This document shows, in pieces, positions 55,913 through 64,000 of a DNA stretch of 64,000 nucleotides. The translations under genes were made by a program, and so were the position numbers. The notes beneath the pieces were generated by a model. The model ran no database searches and had not been told where the DNA came from. It was given only the letters and a program-made list of their open reading frames with translations. How positions within the stretch are numbered: position 1 is the stretch's first letter; the number at the start of each line of letters is the position of its first letter. Origin of the DNA: Pseudomonas purpurea (GTDB taxonomy: Bacteria; Pseudomonadota; Gammaproteobacteria; Pseudomonadales; Pseudomonadaceae). The stretch lies in NCBI RefSeq assembly GCF_039908635.1, contig NZ_CP150918.1:3281001-3345000 (forward strand), in the 5' to 3' direction.

Positions 55913-57658
55913 GGCTGCGCCCTCCCCAGCCCTTCGGCCGAAAACTGTTCGGCCTGCCACAGCGCCGCATAGGCATCCTGCTGCTCCAGCAAGCCTTGGT
56001 GCTGACCGCGCTCGACGATCTGCCCGTGTTGAAGGACGATGATCTGATCAGCGTCCTGAATGCTGCTCAGGCGATGGGCGATCACCAGCACCGTGCGTCC
56101 TTTGGCCAAACGCGACAGGGCCTGTTGAATGGCCGCTTCCGACTCCGGATCACTGGCCGCCGTCGCTTCGTCGAGCACCAGGATCGGCGCCTCGCTGAGC
56201 ATGGCGCGGGCGATACCCAACCGCTGGATTTCGCCACCGGACAGCTGTATCCCACCGCCCAACTGGGTGTCGTAGCCCTCAGGCAACGCTTCGATACGTG
56301 TGTGGATCTGGGCTGCGTGCGCCGCCTCTTCGACCTCGGCCAGACTCGCTTCGGGCCGCGCCAGGCGCAGGTTGTCGAGCACCGAGGTGCGCAGCATCCG
56401 CACCTCCTGGAACACGAAAGCCACCTGGCGGTACAGCGTGGCGCTGTCCATGTCGCGCAGGTCGACGCCGCCAATGCGAATGGCCCCGCCGCTGACATCG
56501 GCAAACCGCGCCAACAACGTCGCGAGCGTCGACTTGCCGGCCCCCGAACCGCCGACCAGCGCGGTCAACGTGCCCGGTTTCAAGTCCAGGTCAATGCCGT
56601 GCAGCACGTGCGTGCCGTCCGGGTAACGGAAGTCCACCTGTTCGAACTTCACCCCTTGCCCGGCAGGCGACTGCGAACGGGCAGGCTGCGGCAGCACCGG
56701 GGTATTCAACACGTCGGCAATCCGGATCGCAGCGGCACGGCCCTGGACCAGCGCATCGGCGCCATGCCCGAGGGCCGCGACCGGCGCGGCGAGTGCCGGG
56801 GCCGAGCAAGGCGAACGGCAGCAACTGACCCGGCTGGATGACCCCCGCCACGAGCATCATCGCCCCCGCTGTCAGCACCAGCGCCAACACCAACAGTGGC
56901 GATAGCAGCACCTCGACACTGGCCGCCAACCCCGCCCAACGCTCGACCCACCGGGAGAAAAACCCGGCAAAGGACTCGACCGCGCCGAAAAATCGCTGCT
57001 GCACGGCCTCTGCACGGCCAAAGGACTTGACCATGGCGATGCTCTGCACGTAACCGAGGGTCGCCGCCGAAAGATCGCCCAGTGCCGCGCCCATCGCTTT
57101 TTGATCGTCCCGATAAGCACGGGAACGCAGGACGCGCAGACGCCACAGCGCGATGGCCGGCGGCAGCATCACCACCAGCGTCATCGGCAGGCTGACAGTC
57201 AGCAGGTAAATCAGGCACGCCAACGGTGCCACCAGGGCGGCCGCGAGATTGTTCGGCAGGTGCGCGACCAGTTGATGCAGGGCGCCGACATCATCGAGCA
57301 GGACCCGATTAACCTTCTCGCCCTGACGCCCGCCGAGCCAGGCCAACGGCACCCGCGCCAGATGATTCGCCAGGCGCTGGCGCAACACCCGTTGCAAATC
57401 GCTGTCGGCCAAATGGGTGATTTGCAGCGCCGCGCTCAGCCCCAGCAAGCGCAGCAACAGCGCTGCCGCCCCGGCCAGTAACAGCCAGCGGGCCTGAGAC
57501 AGTTCGAACTGACCGCTGAGCAACAACGGCGCCAGCTCGGCGACAGCAATGAACGGCAAAACCCCGACCAGCGCTGACAACGCCTGCAAGGCCATCGCCA
57601 GCAAGAGGCGGCCGCGCACCGGGCGCAGCAGCGTACGCAGCGTGTTGTATTCAGCCAC
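55909..57658 (-). CDS. pchH: ABC transporter PchH (TMD-NBD; apparent frameshift)
   Basis: GTG start at 57658 overlaps pchD stop. TMD about 1-300 ([40 protein letters not shown]), NBD about 350-580 with Walker [14 protein letters not shown], signature [14 protein letters not shown] and [14 protein letters not shown]. The frame breaks at 56798-56803, where GGGGCC is read on the plus strand; GGGCC restores [20 protein letters not shown] and joins the two halves (582 residues). Without correction the NBD would start at 56712 as a separate protein. Confidence 0.9.
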
Positions 57659-59306
57659 GGGCAGCGCTTCCTTCAGGCACACCGAAGTAACGCTGCTGGA
57701 TGGCTTCGCGCAGGTGCTTGCGGCTGACTTTGCCGACCCCGGTCTGCGGGAACGCTTCAATGAACTCGAACCGGTCCGGCAACTTGAAGGCCGCCAGCCC
57801 CTGCTCACGCAGATGACGCAACAGTTCCGGTGCGCGCGGCGTTACCCCGCGTGGAATGACGAAGGCACAGGTGCGCTCACCCAGGTAAGCATCGGGCATC
57901 GCCACCAGCGCAATATCGGCCACGCCGGGATGGCTGAGCAGCAGGTTTTCGACCTCTTCGGCGGCAATTTTTTCACCGCCGCGATTGATCAGATCCTTGT
58001 CCCGCCCCTCGACCATCAGGTAGCCGTCCGGTGTCAGGGCCACCCGGTCACCGGTGCGATAAAACCCGTCTGCGGTAAAGGCCTGGGCGTTGTGGTCGGG
58101 GTGTCGGTAATAGCCACGAATCGTATAGGGACCACGGGTCAACAGTTGGCCGACCTGACCGACCGGCACCTCGTTATCGAAGTCGTCGACGACACGGATT
58201 TCATCGGCCGGCGACAGCGGGTGCCCCTGGGTGTGCAGCACTCGTTGCGGCGGGTCCTCGGGATGGGTGTAGCAAATCAGGCCTTCGGCCATGCCGAACA
58301 CCTGTTGCAAGCGGCATTCGAGCACGGGCTCGATACGCCGCGCCGCCTCGAAACTCAGCTTGGCGCCACCCACCTGTAACAGTTCCAGTTGCGGCACTCC
58401 GCGACCGCGAGCCTGCGCCGCGTCGAGCCAGACCAACGCCAGCGGCGGCACCACGGCGGTGTGCGTGACGCCTTCCTGTTCAATCAGCGCAAAACAGGTT
58501 TCGGCACTCGGCGAGGTGCTCAACACCACACACCCACCGACCAGAAACGTGCCCATGAACCCCGGGCAGCACATCGCAAAGTTGTGGGCCATCGGCAACG
58601 CCGCGAGGTACACGCTACGACTCGACAACCCACACAACTCGGCACTGGCGCGCAGGTTGTAGAGGTACTCGTTATGGCGCCGGGGAATCAACTTGGGAAT
58701 GCCGGTGGAGCCACCGGACAACTGAAAGCAGGCCACGTCGTCCGGCGCCGGGGACGGCCACTGCGCCGGTGCGGCATTGAGGTGCAACGCCTCCAGCGCG
58801 ACAAATTCCTGGGCCTCGCCCGCCACGACCACCCACTGCAATTCTGCGTGTTCGGACTTGAGCTTGCGAGCCAGGTGGCGATAGTCGAAACCGGCTTCCT
58901 GGTCGGCGCAGAAATACGCCCGTGCATTGGCAAATGCACAGAAGCGACCGATCTCCAGGTGCCGGTGCGCCGGCAAGGCAAAAATCGGCCGCACGCCCAG
59001 TCGGTACAAAGCAAAGCAGACTTCAACGAACGCGCTGCGGTTGGGCAATTGCACCACCACGTTATCGCCGGCACGCAACCCCATCGCAAACAACCCGGCA
59101 CACAGGCTGTCGACCCGCGCATCGAGTTGCTGATAACTCGACCGCTGCGCACCATCGACCAACGCCTCACGCTCGGCAAAGCGCCGGGTAGCCTCACGCA
59201 GCAGATCGCCGAAGGTCTCATCGCGCCAATACCCGGCCTCGCGATACTGCTGCGCGAAGGCCTGTGGCCAGTTCGGACAATCCTGGCTGTCGTCGATGAT
59301 GTTCAT
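57651..59306 (-). CDS. pchD: Salicylyl-AMP ligase PchD (551 aa)
   Basis: Activates salicylate and transfers it to the PchE aryl carrier. Adenylation motifs: [16 protein letters not shown] (about residues 190-205), [53 protein letters not shown] and the final Lys region [16 protein letters not shown] 59306 follows GGAGG; upstream in-frame codons are discarded. First gene of the operon, divergent from pchR. Length matches the DhbE/PchD family. Confidence 0.95.
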   Translation of the reverse strand: MNIIDDSQDCPNWPQAFAQQYREAGYWRDETFGDLLREATRRFAEREALVDGAQRSSYQQLDARVDSLCAGLFAMGLRAGDNVVVQLPNRSAFVEVCFALYRLGVRPIFALPAHRHLEIGRFCAFANARAYFCADQEAGFDYRHLARKLKSEHAELQWVVVAGEAQEFVALEALHLNAAPAQWPSPAPDDVACFQLSGGSTGIPKLIPRRHNEYLYNLRASAELCGLSSRSVYLAALPMAHNFAMCCPGFMGTFLVGGCVVLSTSPSAETCFALIEQEGVTHTAVVPPLALVWLDAAQARGRGVPQLELLQVGGAKLSFEAARRIEPVLECRLQQVFGMAEGLICYTHPEDPPQRVLHTQGHPLSPADEIRVVDDFDNEVPVGQVGQLLTRGPYTIRGYYRHPDHNAQAFTADGFYRTGDRVALTPDGYLMVEGRDKDLINRGGEKIAAEEVENLLLSHPGVADIALVAMPDAYLGERTCAFVIPRGVTPRAPELLRHLREQGLAAFKLPDRFEFIEAFPQTGVGKVSRKHLREAIQQRYFGVPEGSAARG

Positions 59307-59473
59307 GCTGCCTCCAGAAGGTTTTTGCGGGCAAAAAGCTGCCTGAGGCATCCCGTGGGATGCCTGCCAAAAATTGAGTGAGTGCCCGTTGGTGCTAACG
59401 GATCTTGATCACCGAAACGCTGAAGTTCGGTGCAACGCAGAGACGGCCATCCCTGGCCAATAATCGTCCTTGG

Positions 59474-59493
59474 TAATGAGAGTGATTATTAAT
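59474..59493. promoter_or_regulatory. Fur-box-like site
   Basis: TAATGAGAGTGATTATTAAT matches the GATAAT-type triple repeat of Fur boxes at most positions, 170 bases upstream of pchD. Expected for an iron-repressed siderophore operon. Confidence 0.6.
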
Positions 59494-59616
59494 AGTCAAA
59501 ATCCGGCAACCGGCAATGAGCAGGACATTCGTTTGCGCGGCTTTTTCTTTGGATTGCGAGACAGCCCGTTTTCAGGGGCTCTTGACGAGGAGCAAGAGAG
59601 AGCAGATTGCGCTAAA

Positions 59617-59636
59617 GGATAATCATTCCTAATTAC
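59617..59636. promoter_or_regulatory. Second Fur-box-like site near pchR
   Basis: GGATAATCATTCCTAATTAC contains the GATAATCATT core, 60 bases upstream of the pchR start, where it could repress pchR. Confidence 0.65.
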
Positions 59637-59694
59637 AGGTAGGAAAAATCCTGCTAGCGTATACCGACCTTTTTTGGCCCACAGGGAGTTAGTC

Positions 59695-60597
59695 ATGCTC
59701 AGCACTCACGCTGCGCCGCCACCCACCCAAAAGGATTTCACCCTCAACTTCCCGAACAGCCTGAACAACGGCGCAGCAACCGTGGTGCCGGAAATCAGCC
59801 TGTCTGCCGGCACAGTCCTGATGGACAATCAGGTCTGGATGCAGGAGCCGCTCTGGCAAGGCCTGAAGATCATTCTGGTGCTCAGCGGGCAATTGAATTG
59901 CCGGGTCGAAGGTCAGCCAGAAGTTGAAATTCGTGGCCCGACCTTATGCGCGGTGGCCAATCAGGGCGAATACTGCGGCGATCACTTGTTCGCCAGTGGT
60001 GTGCCAGTGCGCTACACCACCGTGCAACTGGATTTCCCTTCCATCCGCAGCGTCGGCATCGAGCCAGAACGGTTGCTGAATAAACGTGGTGGCGGACCGA
60101 TGCTGTTCTGCCAACCGGCGAGCAAATCCCTTCAGGCATTGGCCCAGCAGATATTCACCTGCCCGCTGCAAGGCCCGACCCGCTCCTTCTATCTGGGTGG
60201 CAAGGCGCTGGAACTGACGGCCCTGGGCGTCGAAGGCATTCTTGCGCAAACCGAATCGCGGCCCGTGCAGGAGCAACATGTGAGTTGCGCCGATATCGAA
60301 CGCATTCATGCCGCACGGGACCTGTTGCTCAGCTCGCTGCAAGCGTCGCCCTCCCTGACCGAACTCTCGCGCCAGGTCGGCCTCAACCCGCGCAAACTCA
60401 CTGCCGGTTTCCGCCAGGTGTTCGGCACCAGCGTGTATGCCTACCTTCAGGAACAGCGCCTGAGCGAGGCCTATCGATTGCTCGCCAGCGGCGAAACCAA
60501 TGTCTCTTGCGCCGCTTACCGCGTGGGTTACAGCCCTGCGCATTTCTCCACGGCGTTTCGCAAACGCTTCGGGGTGTCGCCCAAGGCGTTGCGCTGA
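59695..60597 (+). CDS. pchR: AraC-type pyochelin regulator PchR (300 aa)
   Basis: Activates siderophore synthesis and uptake genes when bound to the ferric siderophore. N-terminal sensor about 1-190; C-terminal AraC HTH units: LLSSLQASPSLTELSRQVGL with NPRKLTAGFRQVFGTSVYAY, and VSCAAYRVGYSPAHFSTAFR with KRFGVSPKALR at the end. ATG 59695 is preceded by AGGGAG; an upstream TTG is less likely. Sits between divergent pchD and fetA. Confidence 0.93.
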   Translation: MLSTHAAPPPTQKDFTLNFPNSLNNGAATVVPEISLSAGTVLMDNQVWMQEPLWQGLKIILVLSGQLNCRVEGQPEVEIRGPTLCAVANQGEYCGDHLFASGVPVRYTTVQLDFPSIRSVGIEPERLLNKRGGGPMLFCQPASKSLQALAQQIFTCPLQGPTRSFYLGGKALELTALGVEGILAQTESRPVQEQHVSCADIERIHAARDLLLSSLQASPSLTELSRQVGLNPRKLTAGFRQVFGTSVYAYLQEQRLSEAYRLLASGETNVSCAAYRVGYSPAHFSTAFRKRFGVSPKALR

Positions 60598-60754
60598 AGA
60601 CTGTAGTGGGTCTTTCGCGCAATGCATCACCCCGTTACAGCTTCGCACCGCAAACGAAAGAAATGGTCGCTCGACCCAAAGTATTACTCCGACGTCGCAG
60701 CACCTTGATGAGATAAGTTTGCATTCGCATTAATACCTCGTCATGGAGTGAAAC

Positions 60755-62987
60755 ATGGGCACCCGCGTCCCGCATCGAGATTCTCACGGTTTGCCACACG
60801 ACTGCCCTTCCCCTCGCCCGACCTTGCGCCGCCATCCACTGGCGACGCTGGTGCACGGTTTGGCGCTGGGTGTGTCCCTCGGCCACGTCGGTCATCTGAT
60901 GGCCGCCGAGCAGAGCGCGGACGACACGCGTGCCCTGGTTCTGGAGAACAGCGTCGTCACCGGCGTGCAGGAAAGCCCCACCGGCAAAGCGTCCGGCTAC
61001 GTGGCCAAACGCAGCCTCAGCGGCACCAAGACCGACACCGCGCTGAATGAAATCCCCCAGTCGATTTCTGTCATCACGCGCGATCAGATGGACGCCCAAC
61101 AGGTGCAGTCGGTGAGTGAAGCCCTGCGCTATACCGCAGGCGTGCAGGCCAACACCACGGCGGCCAACCAGCGCTTCGACAACATCAGCATTCGCGGTTT
61201 CGACGTGACCAGCACCGGCATGCTGCGTGATGGTTTGCGCGGCACCACCACCCAGGCCTGGCCAAAAATCGAAGCCTATGGGCTGGAGCGGGTCGATGTG
61301 CTCAAAGGGCCGTCGTCGGTCTTGTTCGGCCAGAACGCGCCGGGCGGCGTGGTCAACCAGATCAGCAAACGCCCCCTCGACCAGCCGTACCATGAGGTGC
61401 AAATCCAGGGCGGCAGTTTCGATCGCGCGCAGGCTCAGTTCGACGTCAGCGGCCCATTGGATGACGAGGGCCAGTTCCTTTATCGCCTGGTAGGGCCTGG
61501 GTCGCGACAGTGGCACCCAATTCGACCATATCGAGGACAACAAACAGTACATCGCGCCCTCCTTCACCTGGCAGCCGAACGATGACACCCGCCTGACCGT
61601 GCTCGGCGACTACACCCAGGACGAGTTCGGTGCGCCACGGGTATTCCTGCCGGCGGCGGGTACATTCAGGCCCAACCCCAATGGCAAGGTCGACCACAAC
61701 GTCTTCCTCGACGAGCCCGGCCTGGACAACGACCGCACCCAGTACTCGGTGGGCTACCTGCTCGACCATCACCTCAATGACATCTGGACCTTGCACTCCA
61801 GCGCCCGCTACGGCCACGTCAACCTGCTGACCAACACCGCCAGTGGCCGGTTCCTCAGGCCCGACATGCGCACCCTGGAGCGCGCGGCCTATCGTTTCCG
61901 GATCATTGGCGACGTCTACTCGCTGGACAACAACGCCGAGGCACGCTGGACCCTCGGCGATACCGAGATGGTCTCGCTGGTGGGCCTCGACTACCGGCGT
62001 ACCCGCGAGGATTACTACCTGAACGGTGGCAAAGCCGCGCCCATCGACATCTACAACCCGGTCTACGGCAAGGGCTTCAACCCGAACACCCCAATGGCGA
62101 GCACCCTGCAACGGGCCGATCAGACCGGGGTCTACGCCCAACAGCAAATGACCTTCGACCAGCATTGGGTGCTGACCGTCGGCGGACGTCAGGACCGCTC
62201 CAGCGCCCGCACCGACAATCGTCTGGAAAACAACGGCAACAAGCAGCGCGACGACAAGTTCACCTACCGCGCCGGGCTGGTGTACCTGGCCGATAACGGC
62301 CTCTCGCCTTACATCAGTTACGCCACCTCGTTCGACCCGGTGCTGGGCACTGATTTCTACGGCGCGGCGTTCAAGCCGAGCACCGCCAAGCAGTCGGAAA
62401 TCGGCGTGAAATACCAGCCTCCAGGCATCGACAGCTACATCACCCTGTCGCTGTTCGACCTCACGCAGCAGAACGTCAAGACCACTGACCCGAAGGAACC
62501 CCTCAACAGCGTCCAGACCGGTGAAGTGAACGTGCGCGGGATCGAACTCGAAGGCAAGGCAAGCCTGGCCGAAGGCCTCGACCTGCTGGCGGCGCTGACT
62601 TACAACGATGCCGAAATCAGCAAGAGCAACAACCCGCAGGAAAAAGGCAAACGCCCCACCGACACACCGGAAAAAATGGCCTCGCTGTGGGCCGACTACA
62701 CCCTGCCCAACGGCCTGTTCAGCGGGCTCGGTTTCGGGGTCGGCGTGCGCTACATCGGCTCCACCGAAGGCGACACGGCGAATACCGTCACAGTGCCCTC
62801 CTACACCTTGCTCGATGCGGCGGTGCACTACGACTTCGACAAACTATTCCCCGAAGCCAAGGGTCTGCGCCTGGCGGTGAACGCCACCAACCTGACCGAC
62901 AAACGTTATTACGACAGTTGCTCTGCCCTCAATTGCAGCGCCGGTTATGACCGAAGTGTCATCGCCAGCCTGCGTTATCGCTGGTAG
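60755..62987 (+). CDS. fetA: TonB-dependent ferri-enantio-pyochelin receptor FetA (apparent frameshift)
   Basis: Outer-membrane receptor: signal region up to MAAEQSAD, TonB-box-like ALVLENSVVTG, plug domain with NEIPQSISVITRDQMDAQQV, FDNISIRGFDVTSTGMLRDG and DVLKGPSSVLFGQNAPGGVV, then a 22-strand barrel ending ASLRYRW. The frame breaks at 61493-61497, where GGGCC is read; GGCC restores LYRLVGLGRDSGTQFDHIED and gives 743 residues. Ribosome site GGAGTG before ATG 60755. Family: FptA/FetA-type siderophore receptors. Confidence 0.92.
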
Positions 62988-62990
62988 GTC

Positions 62991-63878
62991 GTGGCGATGT
63001 CGCGCATGGGTTTGCGCTCACTGTGGCTGACCGTGCACCGCTGGCTGGCGCTGAGCATCGGCCTGCTGTTGGCGGTGATCGGCCTCAGTGGCTCGCTGCT
63101 GGAACTCAAAGGGCCGATCCTGCGCTGGGAAGTCGGCAGCCAGGCGCTGGAGCTCAAGGCCGGCCAACGGCAAGCACCGATGCTCGACAGCGCGGCGTGG
63201 CTCGACGCTGCCGGCGAGGCCTACCCGCACTGGCAAAAACGCCTGGGCGCTGCGGCACCGCGCCAAGGGTTTCTGCAGTCGGACAACGCCATTGTCTTCG
63301 GCACCTTGAAGGACCGCCCCGGCACCGGGATCGCGATGATTGATCCGTACAACGGCGAGCCGCGCGGCTTCTTCGTATTCGAGGACTTGTGGCTGGCGAA
63401 ACTCGTGGCGCTGCACCGCGCCTTGCTGCTGCCGCCACCGTGGGGGACGACGCTGCTGTTTTTCTGCGGCTGGGTCCTGCTGGGCTCCGTCGGCAGCGGG
63501 CTGTATCTCTGGTGGCCGGGCCAACGCAGCTGGTGGAAAGCCGCCAGCGTGCGCCGTGGCAGCCAGGGCCTGCAGCGGATTCGCGAATGGCACAACCTCG
63601 CGGCCGCCTGGCTCTGCGTGCCGCTGATCGCGATCGCGGCCAGCGGCGCATGGCTGGCCCGACCCGACTGGTTCGCCTGGACCGGTGCCAATCCTCTCGT
63701 GCTCAAACCAACCTTCTCGGCGCTGCACGGCCATCTGCTGCTGGGCCTGCCCGGCGAAGTCCTGGCCTTCACTTGCGGGCTGTCATTGCCGCTGCTGTAC
63801 ATCACCGGCCTGTTGCTGTGGTGGCGCAAACGCGCCCGACGCCAGGCCCATTCACTCGTTCAAGGAATCGCCCCATGA
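62991..63878 (+). CDS. PepSY-domain membrane protein, probable ferric-siderophore reductase (295 aa)
   Basis: Four membrane segments (WLTVHRWLALSIGLLLAVIG near the start, TTLLFFCGWVLLGSVGSGLY, LCVPLIAIAASGAWLARPDW and GLSLPLLYITGLLLWWRKRA) with periplasmic PepSY-like parts, characteristic of PepSY-associated TM proteins. Several conserved His (VHRWLA, LHRALLL, EWHNLAAAW, LHGHLLLG) may bind heme or metal. Starts 4 bases after fetA with GTG 62991 or ATG 62997. In this locus type the second fet gene is a protein of this kind; reduction of Fe in the periplasm or membrane is inferred. Confidence 0.85.
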   Translation: MAMSRMGLRSLWLTVHRWLALSIGLLLAVIGLSGSLLELKGPILRWEVGSQALELKAGQRQAPMLDSAAWLDAAGEAYPHWQKRLGAAAPRQGFLQSDNAIVFGTLKDRPGTGIAMIDPYNGEPRGFFVFEDLWLAKLVALHRALLLPPPWGTTLLFFCGWVLLGSVGSGLYLWWPGQRSWWKAASVRRGSQGLQRIREWHNLAAAWLCVPLIAIAASGAWLARPDWFAWTGANPLVLKPTFSALHGHLLLGLPGEVLAFTCGLSLPLLYITGLLLWWRKRARRQAHSLVQGIAP

Positions 63879-64000
63879 CTCACTCCCCGTTCCTGCACCG
63901 CGCCTGCCGCGCCGTGCGCTTGAGCCTGCTGCCGCTGGGTTTGCTGATCGCTGGCAGTGTCAGCGCCGCCACCGTCACGGACCTCGCCGGACGGCAGGTC
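63875..64000 (+). CDS. fetC: Periplasmic ferric-siderophore binding protein, 5' part
   Basis: Overlaps the PepSY gene by 4 bases (ATGA). The visible part encodes a signal peptide (RLSLLPLGLLIAGSVSAATV) followed by TDLAGRQV, the usual start of class III solute-binding proteins for iron siderophores. Cut by the window end. Symbol assigned by position in the P. protegens-type fet operon. Confidence 0.7.
   Translation, partial: MTHSPFLHRACRAVRLSLLPLGLLIAGSVSAATVTDLAGRQV

Noticed and set aside
61446..62828. 460-codon minus-strand frame opposite fetA
   Set aside because: Shadow of the receptor barrel; Val/Gly/His-rich with no recognisable domain.
1..64000. CRISPR array or cas genes
   Set aside because: No regularly spaced repeats with unique spacers and no Cas motifs on either strand.

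Overview
The window looks like a chromosomal segment of a fluorescent Pseudomonas (P. fluorescens or P. protegens type). It carries a complete enantio-pyochelin-type siderophore locus, a Pseudomonas-style tRNA-Cys island, GC-rich core genes and Pseudomonas phage lysis genes. The genus call is inferred from gene content; no 16S or other marker is present.

Layout. 1-1.4 kb holds small enzyme-like genes (DUF4440, cupin). From 1.5 to 35.9 kb lies a composite accessory region bounded by tRNA-Cys: a decayed tRNA-Cys copy at 1523-1560, a second 3'-end copy at 13164-13212 beside a deleted integrase, and the full tRNA-Cys at 35847-35920 beside a second integrase gene. This is the arrangement left by tandem integration of related elements. 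Cargo includes an autotransporter, a low-GC glycosyltransferase and PhyH-type dioxygenase pair, a PLC-like phosphodiesterase with a fungal-like N-terminal domain, an aegerolysin-like protein, two DUF1254 proteins, a lone integron-type GNAT cassette with an attC-like site, a YjhX toxin next to an HD-GNAT protein and a MerR-methyltransferase fusion, and a phage lysis module (holins, endolysin, nested Rz/Rz1). The region is littered with repeated debris: two umuC 3' fragments, two SRAP fragments, four copies of a 69-aa gene, an IS5-type element and two MITEs sharing its ends.

36-41.6 kb holds an operon for a NitT/TauT-type ABC importer with a flavin acyl-CoA-dehydrogenase-like enzyme and a carboxymuconolactone-decarboxylase-like protein, opposite a divergent AraC regulator.

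41.6-64 kb is the siderophore locus. pchD-H-I-E-F-K-C-B-A runs leftward as one overlapping operon: salicylate synthesis (PchA, PchB), activation (PchD), NRPS assembly (PchE, PchF), thiazoline reduction (PchK), editing (PchC) and ABC proteins (PchH, PchI). pchR (AraC type) and the uptake genes (fetA receptor, PepSY protein, binding protein cut by the window end) run rightward. Two Fur-box-like sites sit between pchD and pchR. PchE lacks the epimerase domain of P. aeruginosa PchE, and the reductase is of the PchK type, both pointing to enantio-pyochelin.

The most striking signal is not a gene. Eight genes across the window (core, siderophore, IS and island genes) are interrupted by an apparent single-base insertion, and in all eight the extra base lies in a GGCC tetranucleotide read as GGGCC or GGCCC. 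This looks like a sequence-context artefact, plausibly base modification at GGCC disturbing long-read base calling. If so, pchC, pchH, fetA and the others are probably intact.
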